DNA of 35,716 bases from CAZWKX01 sp964614095 (GCA_964614095.1 CAZTJO010000019.1:1-35716), one strand, 5' to 3'; shown: positions 8,031-15,615, counted from the first letter of the stretch. Notes: generated by a model not told the origin, from the sequence alone. Translations and numbers: made by a program.

Positions 8031-10055
8031 GTGACGATGAGTGCAGATCCGCTGGCGCAGGAGATGCCGGAGCCGGTCCCTTTGCGGGCCGGGTCGGACT
8101 TCCGGGTATACCCGGCATCGATCGACTATTACGTGCACCGTATCGAAGCAGGCGACTGCTTCTACTTCGTCAAGGTCAACCACGGGCTGTGGGAGAGGTA
8201 CCTGGATGTGCGCCGACAAGAGGCCGCTGGTGTCGATGAGGCGACAAGCGTCTCCGCCGCCTTTGTGCTCGAAGGCTCGTTCAAAGAGGAGCTTGAAGCT
8301 GACCTGAAGGCGCTCCCATCTTCACGTTCGTTTCTGTTTGGGGCGAGTCACATCGCCTACGAAGGGCATGAGGGCATTGCCGGGCAGCGCGACGGAGCTG
8401 AGATCCTTGAAGTCATCGAATCGATGCTGCCGGCCGGCTATGTGCCGGTGAATGGGACCGTGTGGAAGGAAGGCTGCAGCAGCGGTGAGATCAAGCGGCT
8501 TTGGGAGGCGCTGGCCGGCAAGGACGTGGTTGTGGTGGGCCCGGAGTATCTCGCCCATCTGGGAGACGGGCTCAGCTTCCGCTCTTTGCGTTTCGAGCCG
8601 ATTCACCGGACCGCGGCGCACGAGCAGCGCGAGGAGATCCTGGAACGGCTGCTCGCCTACAAGGGCACGGTGGACCAGCCGACGGTTTTCCTGATGCAGG
8701 CGGGACCACTGTCGTTGTGGCTGGGTTTGCGCATGTTCGAGAGGCTGCCGTACTCATTTATGGTCGACCTGGGATTGGTGCTCAACTTGTGGCTGCCCGA
8801 GCGCATACGCCCATGCAGCTTTGTGTGGGAGCGCTACTTCATGCGGGAGATACGCGAGCATCTCGGTGTGGAATTGGCACACGGCTGCCATCGCCGGGCC
8901 CGAGAGCTGATCGAGGGTTTCACTGGTGGAGTGAGACCGGCTCTTCGCAGCATGGCTGAGCGTCGGCCTCTGGCCTTTGTCGACGACAAGCCGCCCGATT
9001 TCGAGTTTCTGGGGGCGGCACTGCGCGTCAGCGAGGCAGAGAACCAGTGGAGCAACTTCGGACCGGCGAGCCTGACGCTTGAGAAGGCCATTGCCGAGTA
9101 CCTAGAGCTGCCTGACGACCGATGTGTGGTGGCGTGTGCCAGTGGAACCTCCGCTCTGTTCGGGCTGGTGAATCTCCGGACCCATCTCGAAAGCAGGCCG
9201 CTGCGGTGGGCGGTGTCCGATTTTGGGTTCCATTGCACCCGGCAGGGCCCGCTGGGGGAGGCAAAGGTGCTTGATTGCCGTCCGGGGGCGGGCATGTTGT
9301 CGCGGCGGCTGCTCGAAGGGTCGGATCTGGGTGAGATTGACGGTGTTGTGGTGACCAATGTGTTCGGGCTGTTTCAGAGGCAGACCCGGGCGGTGGTTGA
9401 GTTCTGCAATGAGCGCCGGCTCCGAGTGATAGTGGACTCGGCAGGTGGATTCGATTTTCCTCGCCGCAACGCCTTCCCCGCAGGCACATGGGAGGTGCTC
9501 TCGTTCCATCACACCAAGCCGTGGGGTATGGGTGAAGGCGGAGCCGTCATCGTGCCGGCCGAATTGGGGGATTCCTTTCGGTCGGTGATCAACTTCGGCC
9601 TCTACATGGACATCGATACCGGTCCCGCTTCATTCAACGGGAAGCTGTCCGATCTCGCCGCCGCCGCCATCCTGCAGAGGCTTCACGAGTTTCCGGCCCT
9701 GTCGGCGCGGTTCAAGGCGCAGCACCATCGCATTGCCCGCGTCGCCGATGGTCTGGGATTCCGGCTGCTGAATCCCAAGTGGGGAGAAGGTCGTACCGAG
9801 CTGGCCACCCCGGCCGGGGTGGTCCTGGTTGCCAACGCGCCGATTCCCGCTGTGGCCCTGGAGAACGACGAGGTGGTGTTGCGCAAGTACTACCGGCCCC
9901 TCATCGGGCTGGCCGGCGCGCAGAAACTCTACGAGCGAATTGTGGTCTTCCCCTGCCATCCGGGAGTGGCCGCCATCAGCGAGGACGTCATCGAGGGTGT
10001 GCTGGGCCGGGTGCTCGAGCAGGCCGGGGGGGCAGCGGCAGACGGAAGCGGCTGA
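8031..10055 (+). CDS. probable fusion of a GT-D-like glycosyltransferase domain and a DegT-type aminotransferase
   Basis: A 674-residue protein starting at GTG 8031 (GGAGAGG 5 bases ahead; ATG 8037 also possible). Residues about 330-665 are a DegT/DnrJ-type PLP enzyme: NFGPASLTLEKAIAEYL at 342-358, ACASGTSALFGL at 368-379, D469 in VIVDSAGG and the PLP Lys K496 in SFHHTKPWGMGEGG. Residues about 28-300 resemble the GT-D fold (DUF1792 type): an early FYFVKVNHGLWERY where GT-D proteins have a GDGE element, VVVVGPEYL at 166-174, and FLMQAGPLSLWLGLRM followed by MVDLGLVLN at 244-252. The acidic GDGE pair is not conserved, so the first half may be inactive or divergent. Linking amino-sugar formation with glycosyl transfer is an inference. 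The aminotransferase call is strong, the GT-D call moderate. Confidence 0.78.
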   Translation: MTMSADPLAQEMPEPVPLRAGSDFRVYPASIDYYVHRIEAGDCFYFVKVNHGLWERYLDVRRQEAAGVDEATSVSAAFVLEGSFKEELEADLKALPSSRSFLFGASHIAYEGHEGIAGQRDGAEILEVIESMLPAGYVPVNGTVWKEGCSSGEIKRLWEALAGKDVVVVGPEYLAHLGDGLSFRSLRFEPIHRTAAHEQREEILERLLAYKGTVDQPTVFLMQAGPLSLWLGLRMFERLPYSFMVDLGLVLNLWLPERIRPCSFVWERYFMREIREHLGVELAHGCHRRARELIEGFTGGVRPALRSMAERRPLAFVDDKPPDFEFLGAALRVSEAENQWSNFGPASLTLEKAIAEYLELPDDRCVVACASGTSALFGLVNLRTHLESRPLRWAVSDFGFHCTRQGPLGEAKVLDCRPGAGMLSRRLLEGSDLGEIDGVVVTNVFGLFQRQTRAVVEFCNERRLRVIVDSAGGFDFPRRNAFPAGTWEVLSFHHTKPWGMGEGGAVIVPAELGDSFRSVINFGLYMDIDTGPASFNGKLSDLAAAAILQRLHEFPALSARFKAQHHRIARVADGLGFRLLNPKWGEGRTELATPAGVVLVANAPIPAVALENDEVVLRKYYRPLIGLAGAQKLYERIVVFPCHPGVAAISEDVIEGVLGRVLEQAGGAAADGSG

Positions 10056-10086
10056 ATCGGCGTGGTGGGGTCCGGCACCGAGGCGT

Positions 10087-10728
10087 CTAGGCCTCTCGGC
10101 TGCGTGCGGGTAATCCATAGACCTTGGCACCATCGGGCACGTCGTCGACTACAACCGCTCCGGCGGCGACCAGAGTGTCGGTTCCCACCTTGACCCGGCT
10201 GGCCACGACGCAGCCGATGGCGAGTGCGGCGCGGTCGCCGATGGTGACGCGGGCTCCGATGGTCACCCCGGCCGAGATCAAGACGTGATCTCCAATCGTG
10301 CTTTCGTGGTCGATCGAGGAATTGGTGGCGACGATGGTGTCGACTCCGATGGAGGCGTCGGTGTTGAGCACGGCCCCGGGAAAGACCACACAGCCGGGTC
10401 CGATGCTCGCCGAAGGTGAGATCGACGTCGCCGGATGCACAACCGTCACCGGTTGCAGGCCGGCGTCTATTGCAGCCTCGTAGGCACGGCGGCGATCTTT
10501 GTTGTCGGTCCATCCTCCGATGCCCATGGCGAAGTGACCGGCACGATCGGTCAGCGACTCCAGGTAATCCAAGCCGGAGAGAATCCGATGTCCCGCAACC
10601 AGACGGCTCGGGTCGTCGTCGTTGCTGGCCAGGCCCACGATTTCGTAGCCGCCCATCGCGGTGACGATGTCGATGACGACCTTGGCGTGGCCGCCGGAGC
10701 CGATGATGAGCAGAGGAGTCGCATCCAC
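10087..10728 (-). CDS. PglD-like sugar O/N-acyltransferase
   Basis: A 213-residue protein. Homologues begin at the Rossmann-like strand LLIIGSGGHAKVVIDI, so the GTG at 10726-10728 was chosen; the open frame runs further upstream without a family match. Residues 1-75 form the N-terminal sugar-nucleotide-binding domain, and from about 95 to the end hexapeptide repeats (IGPGCVVFPGAVLNTDASIG, IGDHVLISAGVTIGARVTIG) form a left-handed beta-helix. The HESTIGDHVLISAG segment contains the usual catalytic-type His (SSIDHES). The C-terminal YGLPAR is the typical ending. PglD relatives acetylate the 4-amino group of UDP-linked amino sugars. It converges on the aminotransferase fusion, with a 31-base gap, and probably modifies the product of one of the aminotransferases here. 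Confidence 0.84.
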   Translation of the reverse strand: MDATPLLIIGSGGHAKVVIDIVTAMGGYEIVGLASNDDDPSRLVAGHRILSGLDYLESLTDRAGHFAMGIGGWTDNKDRRRAYEAAIDAGLQPVTVVHPATSISPSASIGPGCVVFPGAVLNTDASIGVDTIVATNSSIDHESTIGDHVLISAGVTIGARVTIGDRAALAIGCVVASRVKVGTDTLVAAGAVVVDDVPDGAKVYGLPARSREA

Positions 10729-10994
10729 GAGCCCACCATACCGGCAGACACAGGAGCTGCTGTGCCGTGGTAGACGGCCGGCCGCGTTCCAGGGGAAGCA
10801 ACACGGCATGAAACGGCTTCCTTGTAGGGGCAGGAGGGGCCATTTGCGGATCATTCTTTTGTCTGATGGATTGATTTGGGCGCGGCCAGAAGCTCGGATT
10901 TTGTGTCGTTTTGCCCCGCTGGACGGCGAGCTGGGTGGTCGGCGCCGGCATTTTGGGCTGGCGGGGAGGGGGTCGACCTTGGCAGAATGTAGCC

Positions 10995-11741
10995 ATGAAG
11001 GGGAGAAGCCGCCGGATATTGATCGTTTCCGGCTCCGTTCTTGGGGTTGTCGTCGTTGCCGGTGTAGCGGTCCTGCTCGCCTTCCGTGACACCGCCACCC
11101 CGGTGAATCAGGAGGATTTGTCCCAATCTGTGGTGACCGTGGCCGGGGGCGTGTCGGGAGATTACGGCGTGTACGTCTATGCCACCACCGGCTTTGAGGA
11201 GACCGACGCTCTGGTTGGGGCCCGCCACGACTATCCGGCGGAGACGTACATGACCGTGCAGCCCGGGGGCTGCGGCACACTGGTACGCTGGCAGCCGCTC
11301 GAGGAGCGCTGGTCGGAGTGGGAGTACTGCGACGACGGCACCCGCGCTGGCTCGTCGAGCTTCAATACCTTTTTCGGCACGGAGAATCTCGTTGAGTGGG
11401 AATGCCCGGATCGGGGCCCCATCGTCGGTGAGCCGGGAGACACGTGGTCCGAGTTCTGCACCAGTGAGGGCAGGGAGGCCACCACCGCCTATGAGGTCGT
11501 CGGCTACGAGACTTTGAGCATCGGCGGCGAAGAGGTGGAGGCGGTGCATCTGCGGACGATGGAAGGCGGCACCGGCGCCACGGTCGGCGGCGGCGAGCAC
11601 CACATCTGGTTAATGGTGGACACCAATCTCATCCTTCGCCGGACCCGGGACTACACCAGCGTGAACGACACCTTTGTCGGCGAAGTGACCTATCACGAGG
11701 AATACGACCTCGTGCTTACCTCCCTGCTTCCGAGCTCCTGA
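10995..11741 (+). CDS. single-pass membrane-anchored extracytoplasmic protein, function unknown
   Basis: A 248-residue protein from ATG 10995. A Lys/Arg-rich start (MKGRSRR) precedes one hydrophobic segment (about residues 8-31), with no lipobox Cys, so the remaining 215 residues should lie outside the cell. The exported part has four conserved-looking Cys (in GGCGTL, WEYCDD, WECPD and SEFCTS) that could form two disulfides, and a late strand block YETLSIGGEEVEAVHLRTM followed by WLMVDTNLILRRTRDY. That block resembles the C-terminal region of the lipoprotein at 7173 in layout (internal beta strands, then a Trp strand). No enzyme motif was recognised. It is divergent from the PglD-like gene and convergent with the pseudoprotease gene. 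Confidence 0.65.
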   Translation: MKGRSRRILIVSGSVLGVVVVAGVAVLLAFRDTATPVNQEDLSQSVVTVAGGVSGDYGVYVYATTGFEETDALVGARHDYPAETYMTVQPGGCGTLVRWQPLEERWSEWEYCDDGTRAGSSSFNTFFGTENLVEWECPDRGPIVGEPGDTWSEFCTSEGREATTAYEVVGYETLSIGGEEVEAVHLRTMEGGTGATVGGGEHHIWLMVDTNLILRRTRDYTSVNDTFVGEVTYHEEYDLVLTSLLPSS

Positions 11742-11752
11742 GGCCGCGCCTC
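11740..11752. terminator. small GC-rich hairpin between convergent genes
   Basis: GAGGC-CGC-GCCTC is a perfect 5-bp stem that begins in the stop codon of the plus-strand gene. It lies 26 bases from the stop of the minus-strand gene. There is no T-run, so termination is only possible, not shown. Confidence 0.25.
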
Positions 11753-11778
11753 GGTCGTGTTGCCGGCACCCGTTCTCT

Positions 11779-13194
11779 CTAGGCGGGCAGACGTTCGCAG
11801 AGTCTGCGCGTCTCCGTATCGCAGGTGTCGGTGCCGGATCCGCCGTTTCCGACATCGGTTCCCCGTCCGCCGCGCAGGGTGTCGTTGCCGCGGCCTCCGT
11901 AGAGGACATCCGCGCCGTTGCCGCCCTGCACGGCGTCACGGGAGGCACCGCCGCTGCATCTGTCGTTGCCGCTCCTGCCGATCAGATTGTCGGGGCCGGG
12001 GCCTCCGCTGAGGTAGTCGTTGTCGGTGCCACCATCGAGTAGATCGCTGCCGCTTTGGCCCAGAAGACGGTCGGATCCGCCGTTGCCGGCAAGGTGGTCA
12101 TTGCCGTCACCACCGTCGAGGCGGTCGTTGCCGGCACCGCCGCCGAGGGTGTCGTCCCCGGTGCCGCCGTAGAGGGAGTCGGCTCCGTCGTTGCCGAGAA
12201 TCTGATCATTGCCGTCGTTGCCGTATATGGTGTCGTCACCGGCGCCGCCCGACACGACATCATGGCCATCACCGGCGCAGATGAGATCGTTGCCCCCGCC
12301 ACCGTAGATCAGGTCGCGCCCGCCGAGCCCAACAATCACGTCGTCTCCCTCGGTTCCGGTGATTACGTCGATGCCGTCGGTGCCGATGTGAGTGGGCGGT
12401 GCACCGGCGCAGGTGGCCGCCCCGGTGCCGGTCACCGCCTGCACCCAGGGGTGAAGTGCCGATGCTTGAGTGAAGACTCCGGGGAACTCGGCTTGTCCGC
12501 AGCCGGCGCTCCAGCCGGCGATGCCGAGAAGGCGCCAATCGCCGCCGGGTTCACGGTCGAAGAGCGGGGCGCCCCGGTCGTCGTGGCAGACGCCGACACC
12601 GCCCAGATCGATATCGCCGGCACAGACCATCGAATCGGGGTCGTAGGCGGTTCCATAGACCTGAACACATTCCTCGTCGGGCAGCACGGGAACGGTGGCC
12701 TCCTGAAGTGTGGTGGGCAGGCGGGGCTCGCTTCGGGTGTCGCCCCAGCCGGCGATGATCGCTTGGCTTGCGGTGCTGCCGTCGCCGAGGCGGATCGGCC
12801 GGGCATCGGGAATCGGGGTGGTCAGCTGAACCAGGGCGGCGTCGAAACGTTCGGCTCCGTCGTGATCGGGATGGATGACGAGCACCTCGGCGGGGATGCG
12901 CAGGCCGTCGGTGGAGGTGAGATTGTGACGGCCGGCAACCACGTCGATGTTCGAAGCCTGGAGATCCTCGACACAGCGCGCCGCAGTGAGAACCCAGCGG
13001 TCCCCGACGAGAGCACCGGGACACAGGTAGCCGAGCCATGCATTGGGTGTGTGGTGCTCAACAAGGGCGACCGCAAAGGGGTAGCGGCCCGGATAGGCTT
13101 CGTGCCCGCCGGCAACTTCGGGGTGGCCGGCCGCGGCAGGGCCGCCGAGGGTGATGAGCAAGGCGAGGGTGGAGGCAAGGGCGGTGATGCGCAT
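11779..13194 (-). CDS. secreted trypsin-fold pseudoprotease with C-terminal RTX (hemolysin-type) calcium-binding repeats
   Basis: A 471-residue protein from ATG 13194 (AGGAA just upstream), with signal peptide residues 1-22 ending AAA. Residues 28-258 are a chymotrypsin/S1 domain: VAGGHEAYPGRYPF, WVLTAARC, ERFDAALVQL, AGWGDT, SMVCAGD and CHDDRGAPLFD. The active-site His is Arg (R73, in TAARC where TAAHC is normal) and the active-site Ser is Arg (R207, in DDRGAP where GDSGGP is normal). Asp102 is retained as D118. Without His and Ser it cannot be a normal serine protease. Residues 271-459 are 21 uninterrupted GGxGxDxLx nonapeptides, expected to bind calcium as a parallel beta-roll once secreted. 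A last Cys pair follows. A binding or adhesive role is inferred. Confidence 0.85.
   Translation of the reverse strand: MRITALASTLALLITLGGPAAAGHPEVAGGHEAYPGRYPFAVALVEHHTPNAWLGYLCPGALVGDRWVLTAARCVEDLQASNIDVVAGRHNLTSTDGLRIPAEVLVIHPDHDGAERFDAALVQLTTPIPDARPIRLGDGSTASQAIIAGWGDTRSEPRLPTTLQEATVPVLPDEECVQVYGTAYDPDSMVCAGDIDLGGVGVCHDDRGAPLFDREPGGDWRLLGIAGWSAGCGQAEFPGVFTQASALHPWVQAVTGTGAATCAGAPPTHIGTDGIDVITGTEGDDVIVGLGGRDLIYGGGGNDLICAGDGHDVVSGGAGDDTIYGNDGNDQILGNDGADSLYGGTGDDTLGGGAGNDRLDGGDGNDHLAGNGGSDRLLGQSGSDLLDGGTDNDYLSGGPGPDNLIGRSGNDRCSGGASRDAVQGGNGADVLYGGRGNDTLRGGRGTDVGNGGSGTDTCDTETRRLCERLPA
11818..12384 (-). repeat. 21 tandem 27-base units encoding RTX nonapeptides
   Basis: The segment codes residues 271-459 of the pseudoprotease as 21 consecutive nine-residue units of the form GGxGxDxLx. 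Units are divergent in base sequence but keep the Gly-rich turn and the Asp. The Asp is present in every unit I read. The first unit is GTDGIDVIT and the last GGSGTDTCD. Confidence 0.85.
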
Positions 13195-13217
13195 GATTTC
13201 CTGGGTCGGGTGCGGCC

Positions 13218-13246
13218 AGTATCGGGAACGGATGGGCCGCTGCACA
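13218..13246 (-). promoter_or_regulatory. possible promoter of the pseudoprotease gene
   Basis: Read on the minus strand, TGTGCA (13246-13241) and GATACT (13223-13218) are 17 bases apart. Transcription would begin near 13211, giving a short leader with AGGAA before the ATG at 13194. The -35 match is poor. Confidence 0.28.
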
Positions 13247-13250
13247 GCCC

Positions 13251-13295
13251 TTGACATGAGGGGGTTTAGGTGTTCCGGGTTCAGCGAGGGCTGAA
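13251..13295 (+). promoter_or_regulatory. TTGACA element and inverted repeat ahead of the HExxH membrane protein gene
   Basis: A consensus -35 hexamer TTGACA sits at 13251-13256. No good -10 is found 16-18 bases on. A perfect inverted repeat TTCAGC-GAGG-GCTGAA follows at 13280-13295, 31 bases before the GTG start. The repeat could be an operator or a leader hairpin. Both calls rest on sequence shape only. Confidence 0.3.
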
Positions 13296-13326
13296 GTAAC
13301 GGCGGCCGGGAGCCGATGTTTGCCGC

Positions 13327-14031
13327 GTGGCGGAATCACGCAAGGTATGGGTGTATTTGAGCGCCGCGTGTGCGGCCGCGGTAATTGGCGGCTTCGCCTT
13401 CATCCTGACGGAGCCGGTGCCGCTGCTGGACTGGTTCGATCTCGGGATCCATGAGGTGGGCCATTTGATTGCGGCTCCATTGCCCGAGCTGGTCATGTTT
13501 ATGGCGGGCTCGTTTGCCCAGCTGGCCTTTCCTCTGGCCATGGCGGCCTATTTCCACTTCGGCCGCAAGGACTGGGCCGCCTCCGGCTTTTGCCTGGCCT
13601 GGGCCGGCACCTCGGCCTGGGATGTCAGCGTCTACGTGGCCGACGCCCCGTATCAGGCTCTTCCGCTGATTGGTGGGGGAACCCACGACTGGGCCTACAT
13701 TCTGGGCCACTACAACGCCATCGATCAGGCCGGCTCGATCGCCGGTTTCATCGAGAAGGGCGGATTGTTGCTGGTGCTGGCCGGTATTGCGCTGTGTCTG
13801 CTCCCGCTGGCGCTGCGGCCGAAAAAGGTCGGATCGGAGGTGCCTTCTCGGCCGGCAAGGGCGTATGTGGTGCCGCCCGAATCGGTGACACGGCGGCCGG
13901 TGGTGCACTCGGATGATCCGACGGGTGATCCCTGGCTGTCCGGGGGCTATCAGGTGTCCACCGGGATCGACGACTCGCCCGAGGGCGACACCTACGAGTC
14001 GGCCGGATCCGGCGAGGCGTCGCTCGACTAG
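13327..14031 (+). CDS. polytopic membrane protein with HExxH motif (possible M50-like metalloprotease or relative)
   Basis: A 234-residue protein with GTG start at 13327; no other in-frame start is close. Hydrophobic segments are at about residues 8-28, 47-75, 84-103 and 145-165. H42-E43-V-G-H46 lies at the edge of the second segment in the context DLGIHEVGHLIAAP, as in intramembrane zinc proteases, and a second possible ligand group T-H120-D121-W follows. The C-terminal 65 residues are hydrophilic, proline- and acid-rich, and probably cytoplasmic. Length is short for a full site-2 protease and no PDZ domain is present, so it may be an M50-like relative of unknown activity. It is divergent from the pseudoprotease gene across a 132-base gap. 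Confidence 0.6.
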   Translation: MAESRKVWVYLSAACAAAVIGGFAFILTEPVPLLDWFDLGIHEVGHLIAAPLPELVMFMAGSFAQLAFPLAMAAYFHFGRKDWAASGFCLAWAGTSAWDVSVYVADAPYQALPLIGGGTHDWAYILGHYNAIDQAGSIAGFIEKGGLLLVLAGIALCLLPLALRPKKVGSEVPSRPARAYVVPPESVTRRPVVHSDDPTGDPWLSGGYQVSTGIDDSPEGDTYESAGSGEASLD

Positions 14032-14067
14032 AGGCGGTGCCGGCTGGCGCGGGGTGGCCCGGCGGTT

Positions 14068-14244
14068 TCAGTCGTTGTTGGGTTTGTGGCCGCCCAGCAG
14101 GATGACGGCGCCGAGGGCGATCAGGAGGACCGGCCACAGGTGGCCCGGATTTACGTCGACCGTGTCGAAGGAATTCAGGAGATAGGCGACGCCGACGATG
14201 AGAAAGACGACGCCGGAAAAGAAGGTGCCGGGGTGCCGCATCAT
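14068..14244 (-). CDS. 58-residue two-helix membrane protein, LiaI/LiaF-type transmembrane module
   Basis: A short gene read directly from the minus strand. Its ATG at 14242-14244 overlaps the stop of the upstream gene by 4 bases (ATGA), and the stop is TGA at 14070-14068. The product begins MMRHPGTFFSGVVFLIVGVA. It has two predicted membrane helices (about residues 8-24 and 35-52) and ends in a hydrophilic GGHKPNND tail. The second helix, HLWPVLLIALGAVILLGG, matches the end of the PspC-domain protein two genes upstream (YFWPMMLIALGGGLILYG), so the module is repeated within the operon. The coupling and homology make it a real gene despite its size. Role: probably part of the same envelope-stress sensing set. 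Confidence 0.75.
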   Translation of the reverse strand: MMRHPGTFFSGVVFLIVGVAYLLNSFDTVDVNPGHLWPVLLIALGAVILLGGHKPNND

Positions 14245-15008
14245 GGTGCAACCGTCCCGAGAGCATGGAGGCGCCAGGAGTGGCCTCCTTCGCTGACCTG
14301 AACCTCCACTTTGCCCAGAGCAACATCCAGGACGAGGCGAAGTGAGTCCTCACCGGCCTCCACAGAGGAGTACTCGACGTCGACATCAAAACCCGACGAT
14401 GGGCTGAGATCGAAGATGTCGACCTGTCCGATGCCGGAGCGGGCGACAATCTCCACGCCGATGTTGTCGGGGACGATGACCAGTAGATGGCCGATGGCCA
14501 CGCTGGCGGCAATCTCATAGTCGGTGGGGATCACGGCCTCACTGAGGTCGAGGGTCATCGAGCCGACGCCCCAGCGGTACTCGTCGTCGACGCCGGCCAC
14601 GGGCCGGTGGGTCTTGTCTCCGATGCCGCCGGTGAGCGGGATGTCGAAGACGATGTCGATAACGCTGGTGAGAAGCACGGCGACGGTGAGGACCACACCG
14701 ATGGCGATGAGGCCTCCATGCCGGTTCTTGGCGGCACCAAAAATGAGCACGAGGCCGACGATGATGAGAGATGACGGCAAGAGGGACCGCCAGGGGACGT
14801 CGGCGACGTCAAGAGCCTCGAGCAGCCAGCCGACGCCGATGAGCATGATGACCAGACCCACAAAGATTTGGCCGAGGCTGGGGCCCGGCCGTCGATAGAC
14901 CGGCGAAGCCGCCGGCGCCGGGGCAGCCGGGGCCTGCGGTGGCTCGGGCTGTGCAGGAATCTCAAAGGTGGGTTCGGGCTCGTCGGTGGGCGTGTGCTCG
15001 TCGGTCAT
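14241..15008 (-). CDS. LiaF-like membrane protein (cell-wall stress family)
   Basis: A 255-residue protein. Residues 1-42 are a Pro/Ala-rich cytoplasmic-type tail; hydrophobic segments follow at about 46-64, 77-92 and 99-120. The remainder (about 145-255) is a beta-rich domain of the LiaF C-terminal/DUF2154 type: GVGSMTLDLSEAVIP, ASVAIGHLLVIVPDNIGVEI, and LDVALGKVEVQV near the end. LiaF proteins of Firmicutes hold a histidine kinase in check until cell-wall damage occurs; whether this one does is not known. ATGA overlaps join it to the PspC-like gene upstream and the 58-residue gene downstream. No two-component genes are adjacent. Confidence 0.8.
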   Translation of the reverse strand: MTDEHTPTDEPEPTFEIPAQPEPPQAPAAPAPAASPVYRRPGPSLGQIFVGLVIMLIGVGWLLEALDVADVPWRSLLPSSLIIVGLVLIFGAAKNRHGGLIAIGVVLTVAVLLTSVIDIVFDIPLTGGIGDKTHRPVAGVDDEYRWGVGSMTLDLSEAVIPTDYEIAASVAIGHLLVIVPDNIGVEIVARSGIGQVDIFDLSPSSGFDVDVEYSSVEAGEDSLRLVLDVALGKVEVQVSEGGHSWRLHALGTVAP

Positions 15009-15445
15009 CGGCGGGTTCCGTAGAGGATGAGGCCTCCGCCGAGGGCTATGAGCATCATCGGCCAGAAGTACCCGTGGAAGTTGATGCCGGGGAAGATCTT
15101 GTCGGCTAGGAACACGCTGCCCAGGAGGATGAGGATGGATCCGACGATGATCCGGGCTTCTCCCACAAAATGGTGGGGGGCCCGCCCGGCAGGGCTGGTT
15201 TCGGCGGGCTGGTAGCCCGAGATCGCGGCGCCTTCAGGCAGCGGCGTTTCGGGGATGATGATCCAGGCGATGACGTAAGCGATGACGCCGGAGCCGGCGG
15301 CGAGGGCGAAGAGCACAAACCCGAGGCGGGTGAGCACCGGATCAATCTTGAGGTACTCGGCCAGCCCGCCGGCAACGCCGCCGATGACGCGGTCGGTGCG
15401 GCTGCGGTACAGGCGGCCTCGTTCGGGGGTGTTTGCTGGTTCCAT
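15005..15445 (-). CDS. PspC-domain membrane protein with extra LiaF-type transmembrane pair
   Basis: A 146-residue protein. Residues 10-66 form a PspC domain: LYRSRTDRVIGGVAGGLAEY, then DPVLTRLGFVLFALAAGSG and a helix ending AWIIIPE. Residues 95-143 add two helices with the FWPMMLIALGG signature. PspC proteins sit in the inner membrane and take part in envelope-stress responses. It is the first gene of a three-gene minus-strand operon whose members overlap by ATGA. In many actinobacteria PspC-domain proteins are instead fused to sensor kinases, so a signalling role is likely but inferred. Confidence 0.88.
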   Translation of the reverse strand: MEPANTPERGRLYRSRTDRVIGGVAGGLAEYLKIDPVLTRLGFVLFALAAGSGVIAYVIAWIIIPETPLPEGAAISGYQPAETSPAGRAPHHFVGEARIIVGSILILLGSVFLADKIFPGINFHGYFWPMMLIALGGGLILYGTRR

Positions 15446-15527
15446 TGCAGTCCCAGGCTACGTGATCGGGCGGAAGAGCGGCCAGGGCCGAACGGTGCAG
15501 GAGCCTGGGCAGAATCAGGGGCGGTTG

Positions 15528-15590
15528 CCCTCACTCACGGGAGGCACGGCCGCTCACCCCAGCGGGGGTGCCGCCATCCCCCAGTGAGGG
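15528..15590 (-). terminator. nested inverted repeats downstream of the dodecin gene
   Basis: CCCTCACT (15528-15535) pairs with AGTGAGGG (15583-15590). Inside it CACCCC-AGCG-GGGGTG (15555-15570) forms a second perfect hairpin. The structure begins 26 bases after the dodecin stop and precedes the PspC operon on the same strand. No T-run follows, so this would be a non-canonical terminator or RNA-stabilising structure. Confidence 0.42.
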
Positions 15591-15615
15591 GAGGTGAACC
15601 GCAGAGTTGCTCAGG

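Noticed and set aside
10070..10105. GAGGC/GCCTC palindrome around the PglD stop as a bidirectional terminator
   Set aside because: The pairing is short and imperfect beyond five bases, and there is no T-run on either side.
9929..11098. 389-residue open frame on the minus strand
   Set aside because: It is an out-of-frame reading through the PglD-like gene; the frame with LLIIGSGGHAKVV and hexapeptide repeats is the real one.
11818..12384. Tandem repeats here considered as a CRISPR array
   Set aside because: Units are contiguous 27-base coding repeats without spacers and translate into RTX nonapeptides.
12055..13254. 399-residue plus-strand frame opposite the pseudoprotease
   Set aside because: Its Val/Gly/Ala repetitiveness mirrors the RTX repeats on the other strand; it has no start signal and no family motif.
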